A DNA stretch of 28,037 nt from an uncultured Lachnospiraceae bacterium (GTDB lineage Bacteria > Bacillota > Clostridia > Lachnospirales > Lachnospiraceae), in contig URXX01000017.1 of the NCBI GenBank assembly GCA_900551895.1, forward strand, positions 1-28,037, read 5' to 3'. Under the pieces are notes generated by a model. The model had not been told where the DNA came from, made no database searches, and saw nothing but the letters and a program-made list of their open reading frames with translations. Shown piece after piece: positions 1 to 6,464 of this stretch; within the stretch, counting starts at the first letter, position 1, and every line of letters starts with the position of its first letter. A program made the translations under genes and the position numbers.

Positions 1-3
1 TGA

Positions 4-74
4 TGCGGAATGGTGTAATGGTAGCACAACAGACTCTGACTCTGTTTGTAGGGGTTCGAATCCCTTTTCCGTAG
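4..74 (+). tRNA. tRNA-Gln (anticodon CTG)
   Basis: A full cloverleaf can be drawn. The 7-bp acceptor stem pairs 4-10 with 67-73, with one G-T wobble, and the discriminator base is G74. The anticodon stem pairs 29-33 with 41-45 around a 7-base loop, and the anticodon is CTG at 36-38, which reads CAG glutamine codons. The T arm holds the usual GGTTCGAATCC. No CCA is encoded at the 3' end. A tRNA-Pro follows 11 bases later, so the two are probably co-transcribed from a promoter left of the window. Confidence 0.93.
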
Positions 75-85
75 TTTTGAATTCT

Positions 86-159
<74 letters not shown>

Positions 160-170
160 TTTTCTGAAGA

Positions 171-228
171 ATAAGTTTTTGGATAAGATAATATGAAAGT
201 GTTATTTTATCTGAGGACTTATTTTTTT
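171..228 (+). terminator. Rho-independent terminator of the tRNA cluster
   Basis: ATAAGT at 171-176 pairs with ACTTAT at 217-222, and GATAAGATAA near 182-191 pairs with TTATTTTATC at 202-211. A run of T follows at 223-228. The AT-rich hairpin with a T tract right after the tRNA genes fits a factor-independent terminator. Confidence 0.65.
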
Positions 229-336
229 ATGTGTAAAAATATTTGGCAGATTAAATACAAAAAATAATTAAAATTTTAATGAAAATATTGCATATAATAT
301 TGATGAGATGTATTATAGTATAAAGGAGATGATGTT

Positions 337-687
337 ATGAATAAATCTTTAATAGATTTTACAGAGAAGTTAGTGCCTATTTCTGATTTTAGTCAAGGGA
401 AGGCGGGAAAAATTTTTAGTGATGTTGCAAAAAACAATAGTGAATATATTGTTTTGAAAAATAATCAGCCTACAGCAGTGTTAATATCTTTACAGGAATA
501 TAAAGATGCACAGGAAAAAGTGGCGAGATTGGAGCGATTATTAGAAAAAATGGAAAATATAAGACTGTTAAAATTGGCAGAAGCACGAGCAAATGATAAG
601 AGCAGTTCTTTTGAAAGTTTTGTGGAAGAAGAAGGTTTTTCAATGGCAGAAATTGAAGAATTGTCAGAAAGTGTGGAATTTGAATAA
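337..687 (+). CDS. Type II antitoxin, Phd/YefM family
   Basis: This 116-aa protein has the Phd/YefM antitoxin fold signature near the N-terminus: PISDFSQGKAGKIF, then the strand-turn YIVLKNNQPTAVLIS and a helix starting LQEY. In this family the N-terminal half dimerises and binds operator DNA, and the C-terminal tail wraps and silences the toxin. Here the tail (residues about 60-116) is helical and acidic, as expected for toxin binding. The start at 337 has an AAGGAGATG ribosome site 6-8 bases upstream. The stop codon overlaps the toxin start by one base (TAATG), so the two are translationally coupled. An AT-rich leader with AATATT repeated around a TATAAT (near 285-302) may be promoter and autoregulatory operator. 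That part is inference. Confidence 0.88.
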   Translation: MNKSLIDFTEKLVPISDFSQGKAGKIFSDVAKNNSEYIVLKNNQPTAVLISLQEYKDAQEKVARLERLLEKMENIRLLKLAEARANDKSSSFESFVEEEGFSMAEIEELSESVEFE

Positions 688-1043
688 TGACATGGAATAT
701 ACACATAACAGATGAAGCCAAAAAGGATTACAGAAAGTTAGAAGGAAGTGTGCGTAAACAAGTTTTGGCGGGAATTGTGAAGGTGTCAAAAGCACCCTTG
801 CCCAGTCCGGAAGGATACGGTAAACCATTGGGGAATAAAAATGGAAGTAATTTGATGGGATTTTTTAAAATTAAATATAAGGGAATAGGGATAAGAGTAG
901 TATATACTTTAGTATTGCGTGAGAAGATAATGAATATAGTTGTTATTTCTCAAAGAAATGATAATTACTGCTATGAATTGGCAGTAAAATTATATGAAAA
1001 ATATGGAGAAGAAATTTTTAGAAACATATTTGATGTTTTTTAA
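687..1043 (+). CDS. Type II toxin, RelE/ParE superfamily
   Basis: This 118-aa basic protein begins with the family's typical strand and helix (MTWNIHITDEAKKDYRKLEGSVRKQ). It then shows the GFFKIKYKGIGIRVVYTL strand pair and the VISQRNDNYCYELA ending seen in RelE-like ribosome-dependent endoribonucleases. The gene starts on the last base of the antitoxin stop, which is the normal antitoxin-first order. RelE-type toxins cut mRNA in the ribosomal A site, while ParE-type toxins poison gyrase. The sequence alone does not settle which applies, but the length and arrangement with a Phd/YefM partner favour an mRNA interferase. The module sits just after two tRNA genes, a common position for acquired DNA. 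No terminator is seen after it. Confidence 0.85.
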   Translation: MTWNIHITDEAKKDYRKLEGSVRKQVLAGIVKVSKAPLPSPEGYGKPLGNKNGSNLMGFFKIKYKGIGIRVVYTLVLREKIMNIVVISQRNDNYCYELAVKLYEKYGEEIFRNIFDVF

Positions 1044-1067
1044 ACTGTAATTAAAATATTGTATAAA
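1039..1067 (+). promoter_or_regulatory. Possible sigma-A promoter for the UppS-like gene
   Basis: TTTAAA (1039-1044), a 17-bp spacer and TATAAA (1062-1067) lie over the end of the toxin gene. Transcription would start near 1074. That leaves too little leader for a GTG start at 1078 and favours the ATG at 1114. Confidence 0.35.
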
Positions 1068-1113
1068 TCTCTATTTCGTGGCAACACTTACAACAGATAA
1101 GGTGGTGGCGAAC

Positions 1114-1734
1114 ATGAGAATTCCTAAACATATTGCGATTATACCCGATGGAAACAGAAGGTGGGCAGTACAGCATAAAATGGATAAAAAGGACGGATAT
1201 CAGAACGGGCTGACGCCCGGTGTACAAGTGTTGAGAAAAGCGAAAGAATACGGCGTTTCAGAAATTACTTATTACGGATTTACAACGGATAACTGTCGAA
1301 GACCGAAAGAGCAGAAAGACGCATTCAAAAAAGCGTGTGTGGATGCACTGCAATTCATTAAAGATGAGGGAAATGTTTCGCTTTTGGTTTTAGGAAACAG
1401 AGAGTCGGAAAATTTTCCAAAGGAACTGCAGGAATATACAACGAGGAAAGAAATCGGAAAGCCGGAAATAAAAGTTAACTTCTTAGTGAATTACGGGTGG
1501 GATTGGGATTTGTCCGGTATTGAAAGAGACGGAGGGGCATATTCCAAAGACATCTCGAGGATAGATTTGGTTATTCGCTGGGGAAATATGAGGCGTTTGT
1601 CGGGGATGCTTCCGATACAGTCTGTATATGCGGATTTTTATGTTGTGGAAAATTTATGGCCGGACTATAGAGATGAAGAATTTGATTTAGCAATACAATG
1701 GTATGATAAGCAGGATGTGACATTGGGAGGTTAA
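1114..1734 (+). CDS. Divergent cis-prenyltransferase, undecaprenyl diphosphate synthase family
   Basis: The protein is 206 aa. It opens like UppS with IPKHIAIIPDGNRRWA, keeping the catalytic aspartate (D12) and N14/R16. It also keeps an FTTDNCRRP segment (UppS: FSxENWxRP) and a late DLVIRWG..RRLS..QSVYADFY..LWPDY block. The family condenses isopentenyl diphosphate units onto farnesyl diphosphate to make the lipid carrier for cell-wall synthesis. Several usual features are altered. The HRAG motif reads YQNG, NYGGR reads NYGWD, and the Glu of RTGGE is Met. The Mg-binding Glu of AYAE is Asp, the C-terminal RRFGG is gone, and the middle is shortened (the family is usually 230-250 aa). A GTG at 1078 would add 12 residues but has no ribosome site, whereas the ATG at 1114 has AAGGTGG 8 bases before it. 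It is probably a paralogue of the housekeeping UppS, with altered substrate or a non-catalytic role. Confidence 0.8.
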   Translation: MRIPKHIAIIPDGNRRWAVQHKMDKKDGYQNGLTPGVQVLRKAKEYGVSEITYYGFTTDNCRRPKEQKDAFKKACVDALQFIKDEGNVSLLVLGNRESENFPKELQEYTTRKEIGKPEIKVNFLVNYGWDWDLSGIERDGGAYSKDISRIDLVIRWGNMRRLSGMLPIQSVYADFYVVENLWPDYRDEEFDLAIQWYDKQDVTLGG

Positions 1735-1761
1735 AAAGCCTCCCCTGTACATTTTAAAAGA

Positions 1762-2193
1762 TTATTTAACAGACAATTCCATAATAACATTTGGGGAAAC
1801 GGACACTTCTGTATGGGTTTCCACAAAACCTAAATGTTTAAAACAATCTATAGCATTTTGATTTTTCTTATCACAGGTCAAAGTGATTTTATCCAATTTT
1901 CTTAAATGACAAAGTTCAATATAATTTTTTAATAAGGAAGAAAAAATCCCTTTTCGTCTAAAATCTTTATGGATATGAATTGTATCGAGCCGCAAAGATT
2001 TATCGGACTCAAATATTTTTGAAAATCCTGCGAAAGTGTAGTCATAAGACAGCAGAAAATATTCGAAATCATTTCCAATATCATCACAAATGCTTTCGGG
2101 AAGAAGAGCGGTGTCCAAAAGGTCTTCCGTCACAGCGCATAGAGAATAGACGAGTTCCTCATTTGTCACAGGAATAATTCGTAAGTTCTTCAT
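1762..2193 (-). CDS. GNAT-family N-acetyltransferase
   Basis: This 143-aa protein has the single GNAT domain. The beta-4 strand LRLDTIHIHKDFRRKGIFSSLL leads into the acetyl-CoA pyrophosphate-binding loop (R79-R80-K81-G82; the usual R/QxxGxG/A ends in Phe here). The C-terminal NQNAIDCFKHLGFVE matches the usual motif B that closes over CoA. The acceptor substrate cannot be told from sequence. The start has GGAGAAC 6-7 bases upstream. The gene is a single transcription unit divergent from the ABC transporter operon and convergent with the UppS-like gene, whose stop lies 27 bases away. Confidence 0.82.
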   Translation of the reverse strand: MKNLRIIPVTNEELVYSLCAVTEDLLDTALLPESICDDIGNDFEYFLLSYDYTFAGFSKIFESDKSLRLDTIHIHKDFRRKGIFSSLLKNYIELCHLRKLDKITLTCDKKNQNAIDCFKHLGFVETHTEVSVSPNVIMELSVK

Positions 2194-2231
2194 TTCTTTG
2201 TTCTCCTCTTAATAGTTTATAGAAAATTTTC

Positions 2232-2261
2232 TTGTTGTGTCTGTTAAGACAATGGTATTAT
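2232..2261 (+). promoter_or_regulatory. Probable sigma-A promoter of the ABC transporter operon
   Basis: TTGTTG (2232-2237), an 18-bp spacer and TATTAT (2256-2261). Inside the spacer is a short inverted repeat, TGTC-N6-GACA (about 2238-2251), which could be an operator. The position of the -10 box rules out translation from the TTG at 2263. Confidence 0.5.
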
Positions 2262-2316
2262 ATTGAATAAGAATGAAAAAAAGAAACAAGAGGTTTCGGC
2301 AAAATGGAGGCGTTAT

Positions 2317-3021
2317 ATGAGTGGGTTCGTAGAATTGAAAGACGTGAAAAAGATATATAAAATGGGAGAAGTGGAAATTCACGCGGTAGCAGGGATTAAC
2401 TTTGAGATTAAAAAGGGAGAATTTGCAGTTGTTGTCGGAGCGAGCGGAGCGGGGAAAACGACAGTCCTAAATATTCTCGGGGGAATGGACACGGCGACAA
2501 GCGGAGAAGTCCTAGTAGACGGAAATGATATAACAAAATACAATGGGAAAAAATTGACGGCGTACAGAAGAGATGATATAGGGTTTGTCTTTCAGTTTTA
2601 TAACCTTGTTCCCAATTTGACTGCGTTGGAAAATGTGGAACTGGCATTACAGATTTGTAAAAATCCTCTTGATGCAGGGAGTGTTTTGAAGGAAGTGGGA
2701 TTGGGCGAAAGGCTTAATAATTTCCCGGCGCAGTTGTCGGGCGGAGAGCAGCAGAGAGTTTCTATTGCGAGAGCATTGGCAAAAAATCCTAAGTTATTAT
2801 TATGTGACGAGCCGACAGGGGCATTGGATTACAATACAGGTAAGGCGATACTGACTTTGTTGCAGGATACTTGTAGGAAAAAGGGAATGACGGTTATTTT
2901 AATTACCCATAACTCTGCGATAGCGCCGATGGCAGACAGAGTTATTCATATAAAGAACGGGAAAGTTTCTAAGATAGAGGAAAACAAAAATCCTATTCCA
3001 ATAGAAGAGATTGAGTGGTAG
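2317..3021 (+). CDS. ABC transporter ATP-binding protein (MacB/LolD/SalX type)
   Basis: This 234-aa nucleotide-binding subunit has all the key motifs: Walker A GASGAGKT (41-48), Q-loop Gln93, signature LSGGEQQ (140-146), Walker B LLLCDEP (160-166) and switch His198. The QFYNLVPNLTALENVELAL segment is typical of the LolD/MacB/SalX/BceA group, which works with FtsX-type permeases. The start at 2317 is chosen because GGAGG lies 6 bases upstream. A longer reading from TTG 2263 would begin 2 bases after the promoter -10. The permease gene starts 6 bases after the stop, so this is a two-gene operon. It energises conformational change or export at the membrane. The cargo is unknown, and no two-component regulator of the Bce type is adjacent. 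Confidence 0.93.
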   Translation: MSGFVELKDVKKIYKMGEVEIHAVAGINFEIKKGEFAVVVGASGAGKTTVLNILGGMDTATSGEVLVDGNDITKYNGKKLTAYRRDDIGFVFQFYNLVPNLTALENVELALQICKNPLDAGSVLKEVGLGERLNNFPAQLSGGEQQRVSIARALAKNPKLLLCDEPTGALDYNTGKAILTLLQDTCRKKGMTVILITHNSAIAPMADRVIHIKNGKVSKIEENKNPIPIEEIEW

Positions 3022-3027
3022 ATACAG

Positions 3028-6000
3028 ATGAAGAAAAAGGCATTGAGAAAAGATTTTTACATGGAGATAAGACGGAGTTTAGGTCGTTTTTTATCGATTT
3101 TTTTCATTGTGGCTCTCGGAGTTTCCTTTTTTTCGGGAATACGTGCGGCAGAGCCGGATATGAGATTTTCCGCAGATGCGTATTTTGACGAACATCATTT
3201 GGCGGATGTGAAAGTGATAAGTACATTTGGGTTGACGAAAAAGGATATAGACGCCATTCGTCAGGTGGACGGCGTGAAAAATGTAGAGTATGGCTACAGT
3301 ACAGACGCCATGTGTCAGTTAAAAGACAGTGAAAAAGTTGTACATGTTATGTCCAATCTTCCTACAATGAATCAGGTGGACGTATTGAAAGGAAGAATGC
3401 CAAAGAAAGAGAATGAATGTTTTATGGACATTGATTTTATGAAAATGGCAGGATATAAAGTGGGAGATACGGTAAGACTGAAGTCGGGGACGGACGAAGG
3501 TTTGGATAAGACGCTTAAGTATTCTTCCTACAAGATTGTAGGGGCAGGAAGCAGTCCGTGTTATATTTCCTTTGAGAGAGGAAGCAGTATGATTGGCACG
3601 GGTGAAGTGAGCGGGTTTATCGTAGTAACGCCGGAAACGTTTTTGACAGATGTGTATACAGAATGCCTTGTGGAAGTGGAAGGTGCAAAAGAGGAAGTTG
3701 CTTTTACAAGGGAATATGAGTCTAAAGTCGAAAAAGTGACTGAGAAGATAGAGAAAATTGCGGGCGTACAGTGTCAGGAGAGAGCGTCTGATATTCTATC
3801 GGAAGCACAGGAAAAGGTTTCTCAGTCAGAAAAGGATTTGAATAAGGCGAAAGAAACGGCAAAAGAAGAACTGGCAGCCGCACAGAAGAAAATCTCTGAC
3901 GGGGAAAAGCAACTGGCAGACGGAAAGAAACAATTGACAGACGGCAAAAATGCTATTGTCGAGGCGAAGAAAACCATTTCTGACAAGGAAGCGGAGTTAG
4001 CGAAAGCGAAGAAACAGTATGAAACAGGTGTCAGCCGATTGCAGCAGGGAAAGAAAACGCTGGTGGAGAAAGAGTCGGAGTTTCAAAAACAGTATGCACA
4101 AGCCCAGCAGGGAATAACGACATTGCGTGGGACTATACAGGCGTTAGAGAAAACGCTGACAGAACAGAAAAGCCAATATACCGCCATTCAGAAAAAGATA
4201 GAAAGTTTACATCCTGAAATTCCTGAGGAACAAGCACAGATAGAGGCATTGAAAAAGCAACTGGCTGTTCTCGAAAGCGCTATACAGAAAATAGAGGGAC
4301 AGTTATCGGTGTTAAAAGGACAGTTACAGGAAATTGAAATGAAATTTTCCGCAGGGCAAAATGTGATTAATCGGGCGAAAAAAGAGATTGCCCATAATGA
4401 AGAAGTGTTGAAAAAAGCAGAAATGCAGATTACTTCAGGGGAAAAACAGTTACAGCAGGGAAAAAAAGAATTAACTACGAAAGAAAAAGAATTGGATAAG
4501 GCACAATCTGTAATCGAAACAAGCGAAAAAGAACTGGCTAAAGGGAAAGAGGAATATCTCAAGGCAAAAGAAGAAACAGAAACAAAGATTTCTGATGGGG
4601 AGAAGCAGATTGCAGATGCGAAAAAGGAAATAGAAAAACTTGGAACGCCGAAATGGTATGTGAATAATCGTGATACATTTCCTGAATACAGCGGTTATGG
4701 GGATAATGCGGAGAGAATCAAGGCAATCGGAAAAGTTTTCCCGCTAATCTTTTTCCTTGTGGCAACGTTAATCAGTCTGACAACAATGACTCGTATGGTT
4801 GAAGAGCAGAGAACGCAGATAGGAACGATGAAAGCGCTTGGATACAGCCGTCTTGCCATTGCGGGAAAATATATGGGATATGCGCTGATAGCCACAGTAG
4901 GCGGAAGCATTGTCGGGGTTCTGATTGGGGAAAAGTTATATCCGTATGTAATTGTATTTGCTTATCAGATTATGTATGTACATATGCCGGATATCGTTAT
5001 TCCGTATAATATGAAATATGCCGTTATGGCAACGATAGCGGCGGTTGCCTGTACAATGTTTGCCACAATACTTGCCTGTTATAAAGAATTGGCGGAACAG
5101 CCGGCGGTACTGATGCGTCCGCCGTCACCAAAACAGGGGAAAAGAGTATTTTTGGAAAAAGTTCCGTTTGTATGGAAAAGACTTAGTTTTATTTGGAAAT
5201 CGACAATCCGAAATTTAATTCGCTATAAAAAACGATTTTTCATGACGGTATTTGGTATCGGCGGCTGTATGGCGCTCATTTTAGTCGGATATGGATTGAA
5301 AGATTCTATTTTCAATATCAGCGTTATTCAGTATGAAGAAATACAACAGTATAATTTGCAGGCATTATTAAATGCAGAGGCTTCTGATGAGGAAAAACAA
5401 GCGTTAGAAATTTATAAAAAGAACCAAAGTGAAATCAAAGATTCGCTGGACATTTATATGAAAAATGTTAAAGTCGGCAAAGGAAATACAGAGAAAGACG
5501 TTTACCTGTATGTTCCGTCAGATGTAAAGAAATTTGACAATTTTGTTCAACTGAAAGACAGAAAAACGGACAAAAAATATAAACTTACGGAAGACGGTGC
5601 GGTTTTAACCGAAAAAATGGCGAAAACATTGGAAGTTGAAACAGGGGATAAGATTTTTATCAAAGATGAGGACGGGCAGAAAAAAGAAGTTACGGTCACC
5701 GCAATTTGTGAAAATTATATGGGACACTATCTTTATCTGACAAAGGGAACATATGAAAATTTATATGGCGAAACGCCGACTTTCAACAGTGAACTTTATA
5801 AATTAAAAAATACAGATGAAAAGACAACATTGCAGATTGGCGAAGATATGTTGGAAACGAAAGCGGTAATGAATATGCAGTATACGGACAGCCTCCGTAC
5901 CCGCATAGATGATATGCTGAAAACATTGGACAGTGTTATTGTTGTTCTTATTGCGGCGGCAGGAATGCTTGCGTTTGTCGTTTTATACAATTTGAATAAC

Positions 6001-6327
6001 ATTAATATTACAGAACGAAAGAGAGAACTGGCAACAATTAAAGTGCTGGGATTTTATGACGGAGAAGTGGCGGCATATGTTTATAGAGAAAATATTTTGC
6101 TGACACTCATCGGTTCGATTGCAGGGTGCGGATTAGGGTATCTGCTTCATCGGTTTGTTATTGTTACGGTGGAAATTGATGACGTTATGTTTGGCAGAAA
6201 TATCAACTTTATCAGTTATGTGATAGCGCTGTTATTTACATTCGGATTTTCCGCTTTTGTCAACTGGGTAATGTATTATAAACTGAAAAAGATTGATATG
6301 GTGGAATCGTTGAAGAGTGTGGAATAA
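3028..6327 (+). CDS. FtsX-like ABC permease with long extracellular coiled coil
   Basis: This 1099-aa protein has an N-terminal membrane segment (about 19-38) and a MacB-like extracytoplasmic part with CxxLKD-type strands. A very long charged coiled coil (about 230-537) follows, with repeats of the type DGEKQL/ADGKKQL/EAKKTI. Next come the first FtsX block with three membrane segments (about 569-690), a membrane segment near 735, a second extracellular domain, and a last FtsX block (about 970-1095) with three more. This is the duplicated ten-or-fewer-helix DUF214 layout, with the coiled coil inserted in the first extracytoplasmic loop. Such permeases move lipids, peptides or signals mechanically rather than through a channel. 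The coil, about 300 residues, could span a good part of the cell wall. It pairs with the ATPase directly upstream. The ribosome site is weak, consistent with coupling to the upstream gene. Confidence 0.9.
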   Translation: MKKKALRKDFYMEIRRSLGRFLSIFFIVALGVSFFSGIRAAEPDMRFSADAYFDEHHLADVKVISTFGLTKKDIDAIRQVDGVKNVEYGYSTDAMCQLKDSEKVVHVMSNLPTMNQVDVLKGRMPKKENECFMDIDFMKMAGYKVGDTVRLKSGTDEGLDKTLKYSSYKIVGAGSSPCYISFERGSSMIGTGEVSGFIVVTPETFLTDVYTECLVEVEGAKEEVAFTREYESKVEKVTEKIEKIAGVQCQERASDILSEAQEKVSQSEKDLNKAKETAKEELAAAQKKISDGEKQLADGKKQLTDGKNAIVEAKKTISDKEAELAKAKKQYETGVSRLQQGKKTLVEKESEFQKQYAQAQQGITTLRGTIQALEKTLTEQKSQYTAIQKKIESLHPEIPEEQAQIEALKKQLAVLESAIQKIEGQLSVLKGQLQEIEMKFSAGQNVINRAKKEIAHNEEVLKKAEMQITSGEKQLQQGKKELTTKEKELDKAQSVIETSEKELAKGKEEYLKAKEETETKISDGEKQIADAKKEIEKLGTPKWYVNNRDTFPEYSGYGDNAERIKAIGKVFPLIFFLVATLISLTTMTRMVEEQRTQIGTMKALGYSRLAIAGKYMGYALIATVGGSIVGVLIGEKLYPYVIVFAYQIMYVHMPDIVIPYNMKYAVMATIAAVACTMFATILACYKELAEQPAVLMRPPSPKQGKRVFLEKVPFVWKRLSFIWKSTIRNLIRYKKRFFMTVFGIGGCMALILVGYGLKDSIFNISVIQYEEIQQYNLQALLNAEASDEEKQALEIYKKNQSEIKDSLDIYMKNVKVGKGNTEKDVYLYVPSDVKKFDNFVQLKDRKTDKKYKLTEDGAVLTEKMAKTLEVETGDKIFIKDEDGQKKEVTVTAICENYMGHYLYLTKGTYENLYGETPTFNSELYKLKNTDEKTTLQIGEDMLETKAVMNMQYTDSLRTRIDDMLKTLDSVIVVLIAAAGMLAFVVLYNLNNINITERKRELATIKVLGFYDGEVAAYVYRENILLTLIGSIAGCGLGYLLHRFVIVTVEIDDVMFGRNINFISYVIALLFTFGFSAFVNWVMYYKLKKIDMVESLKSVE

Positions 6328-6354
6328 CGCATTTTAGAAAAACTTTATACTCTT

Positions 6355-6360
6355 TATAAT
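6355..6360 (+). promoter_or_regulatory. Possible -10 box directly upstream of CIRCE
   Basis: TATAAT lies 4 bases before the CIRCE element, which would put the transcription start inside or next to the operator as in groESL and dnaK operons. No good -35 is found at 16-18 bp (TTTTAG at 6332 is poor), so this is uncertain. Confidence 0.35.
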
Positions 6361-6364
6361 TTTA

Positions 6365-6391
6365 TTAGCACTCATTTTTGATGAGTGCTAA
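6365..6391 (+). promoter_or_regulatory. CIRCE operator (HrcA binding site)
   Basis: TTAGCACTC, a 9-base spacer and GAGTGCTAA form a perfect match to the CIRCE consensus, 74 bases before the htpG start. HrcA binds CIRCE and represses heat-shock genes until protein misfolding draws GroEL away. Its presence places htpG under HrcA control. Confidence 0.96.
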
Positions 6392-6398
6392 TTTTCTG

Positions 6399-6427
6399 TT
6401 GACATTTTAAAATAAGGGTATTAATAT
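6399..6427 (+). promoter_or_regulatory. Sigma-A promoter of htpG
   Basis: TTGACA (6399-6404), a 17-bp spacer and TAATAT (6422-6427). Transcription would start near 6434, 30 bases before the ATG. The CIRCE element lies just upstream of this -35 instead of over the start site. Confidence 0.75.
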
Positions 6428-6464
6428 ATCAGTTAGGCAATAAAAGAAAAAGGAGTTGTTATAA

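Noticed and set aside
285..302. AATATT-N6-AATATT as a defined antitoxin operator
   Set aside because: AT-rich palindromes are expected by chance in this composition. It is mentioned only as a possibility in the antitoxin entry.
1078..1113. GTG 1078 as the start of the UppS-like gene
   Set aside because: No ribosome site, too close to the predicted transcription start, and the family normally begins a few residues before HIAII.
1725..1744. GGGAGG/CCTCCC hairpin between the UppS-like and GNAT genes as a terminator
   Set aside because: The 6-bp stem is real but no T run follows on either strand. It may be a weak or factor-dependent end, so I did not list it.
2263..2316. Longer N-terminus of the ABC ATPase from TTG 2263
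   Set aside because: The TTG lies 2 bases after a likely -10 box and has no ribosome site, and the extra residues do not fit the family. ATG 2317 has GGAGG at ideal spacing.
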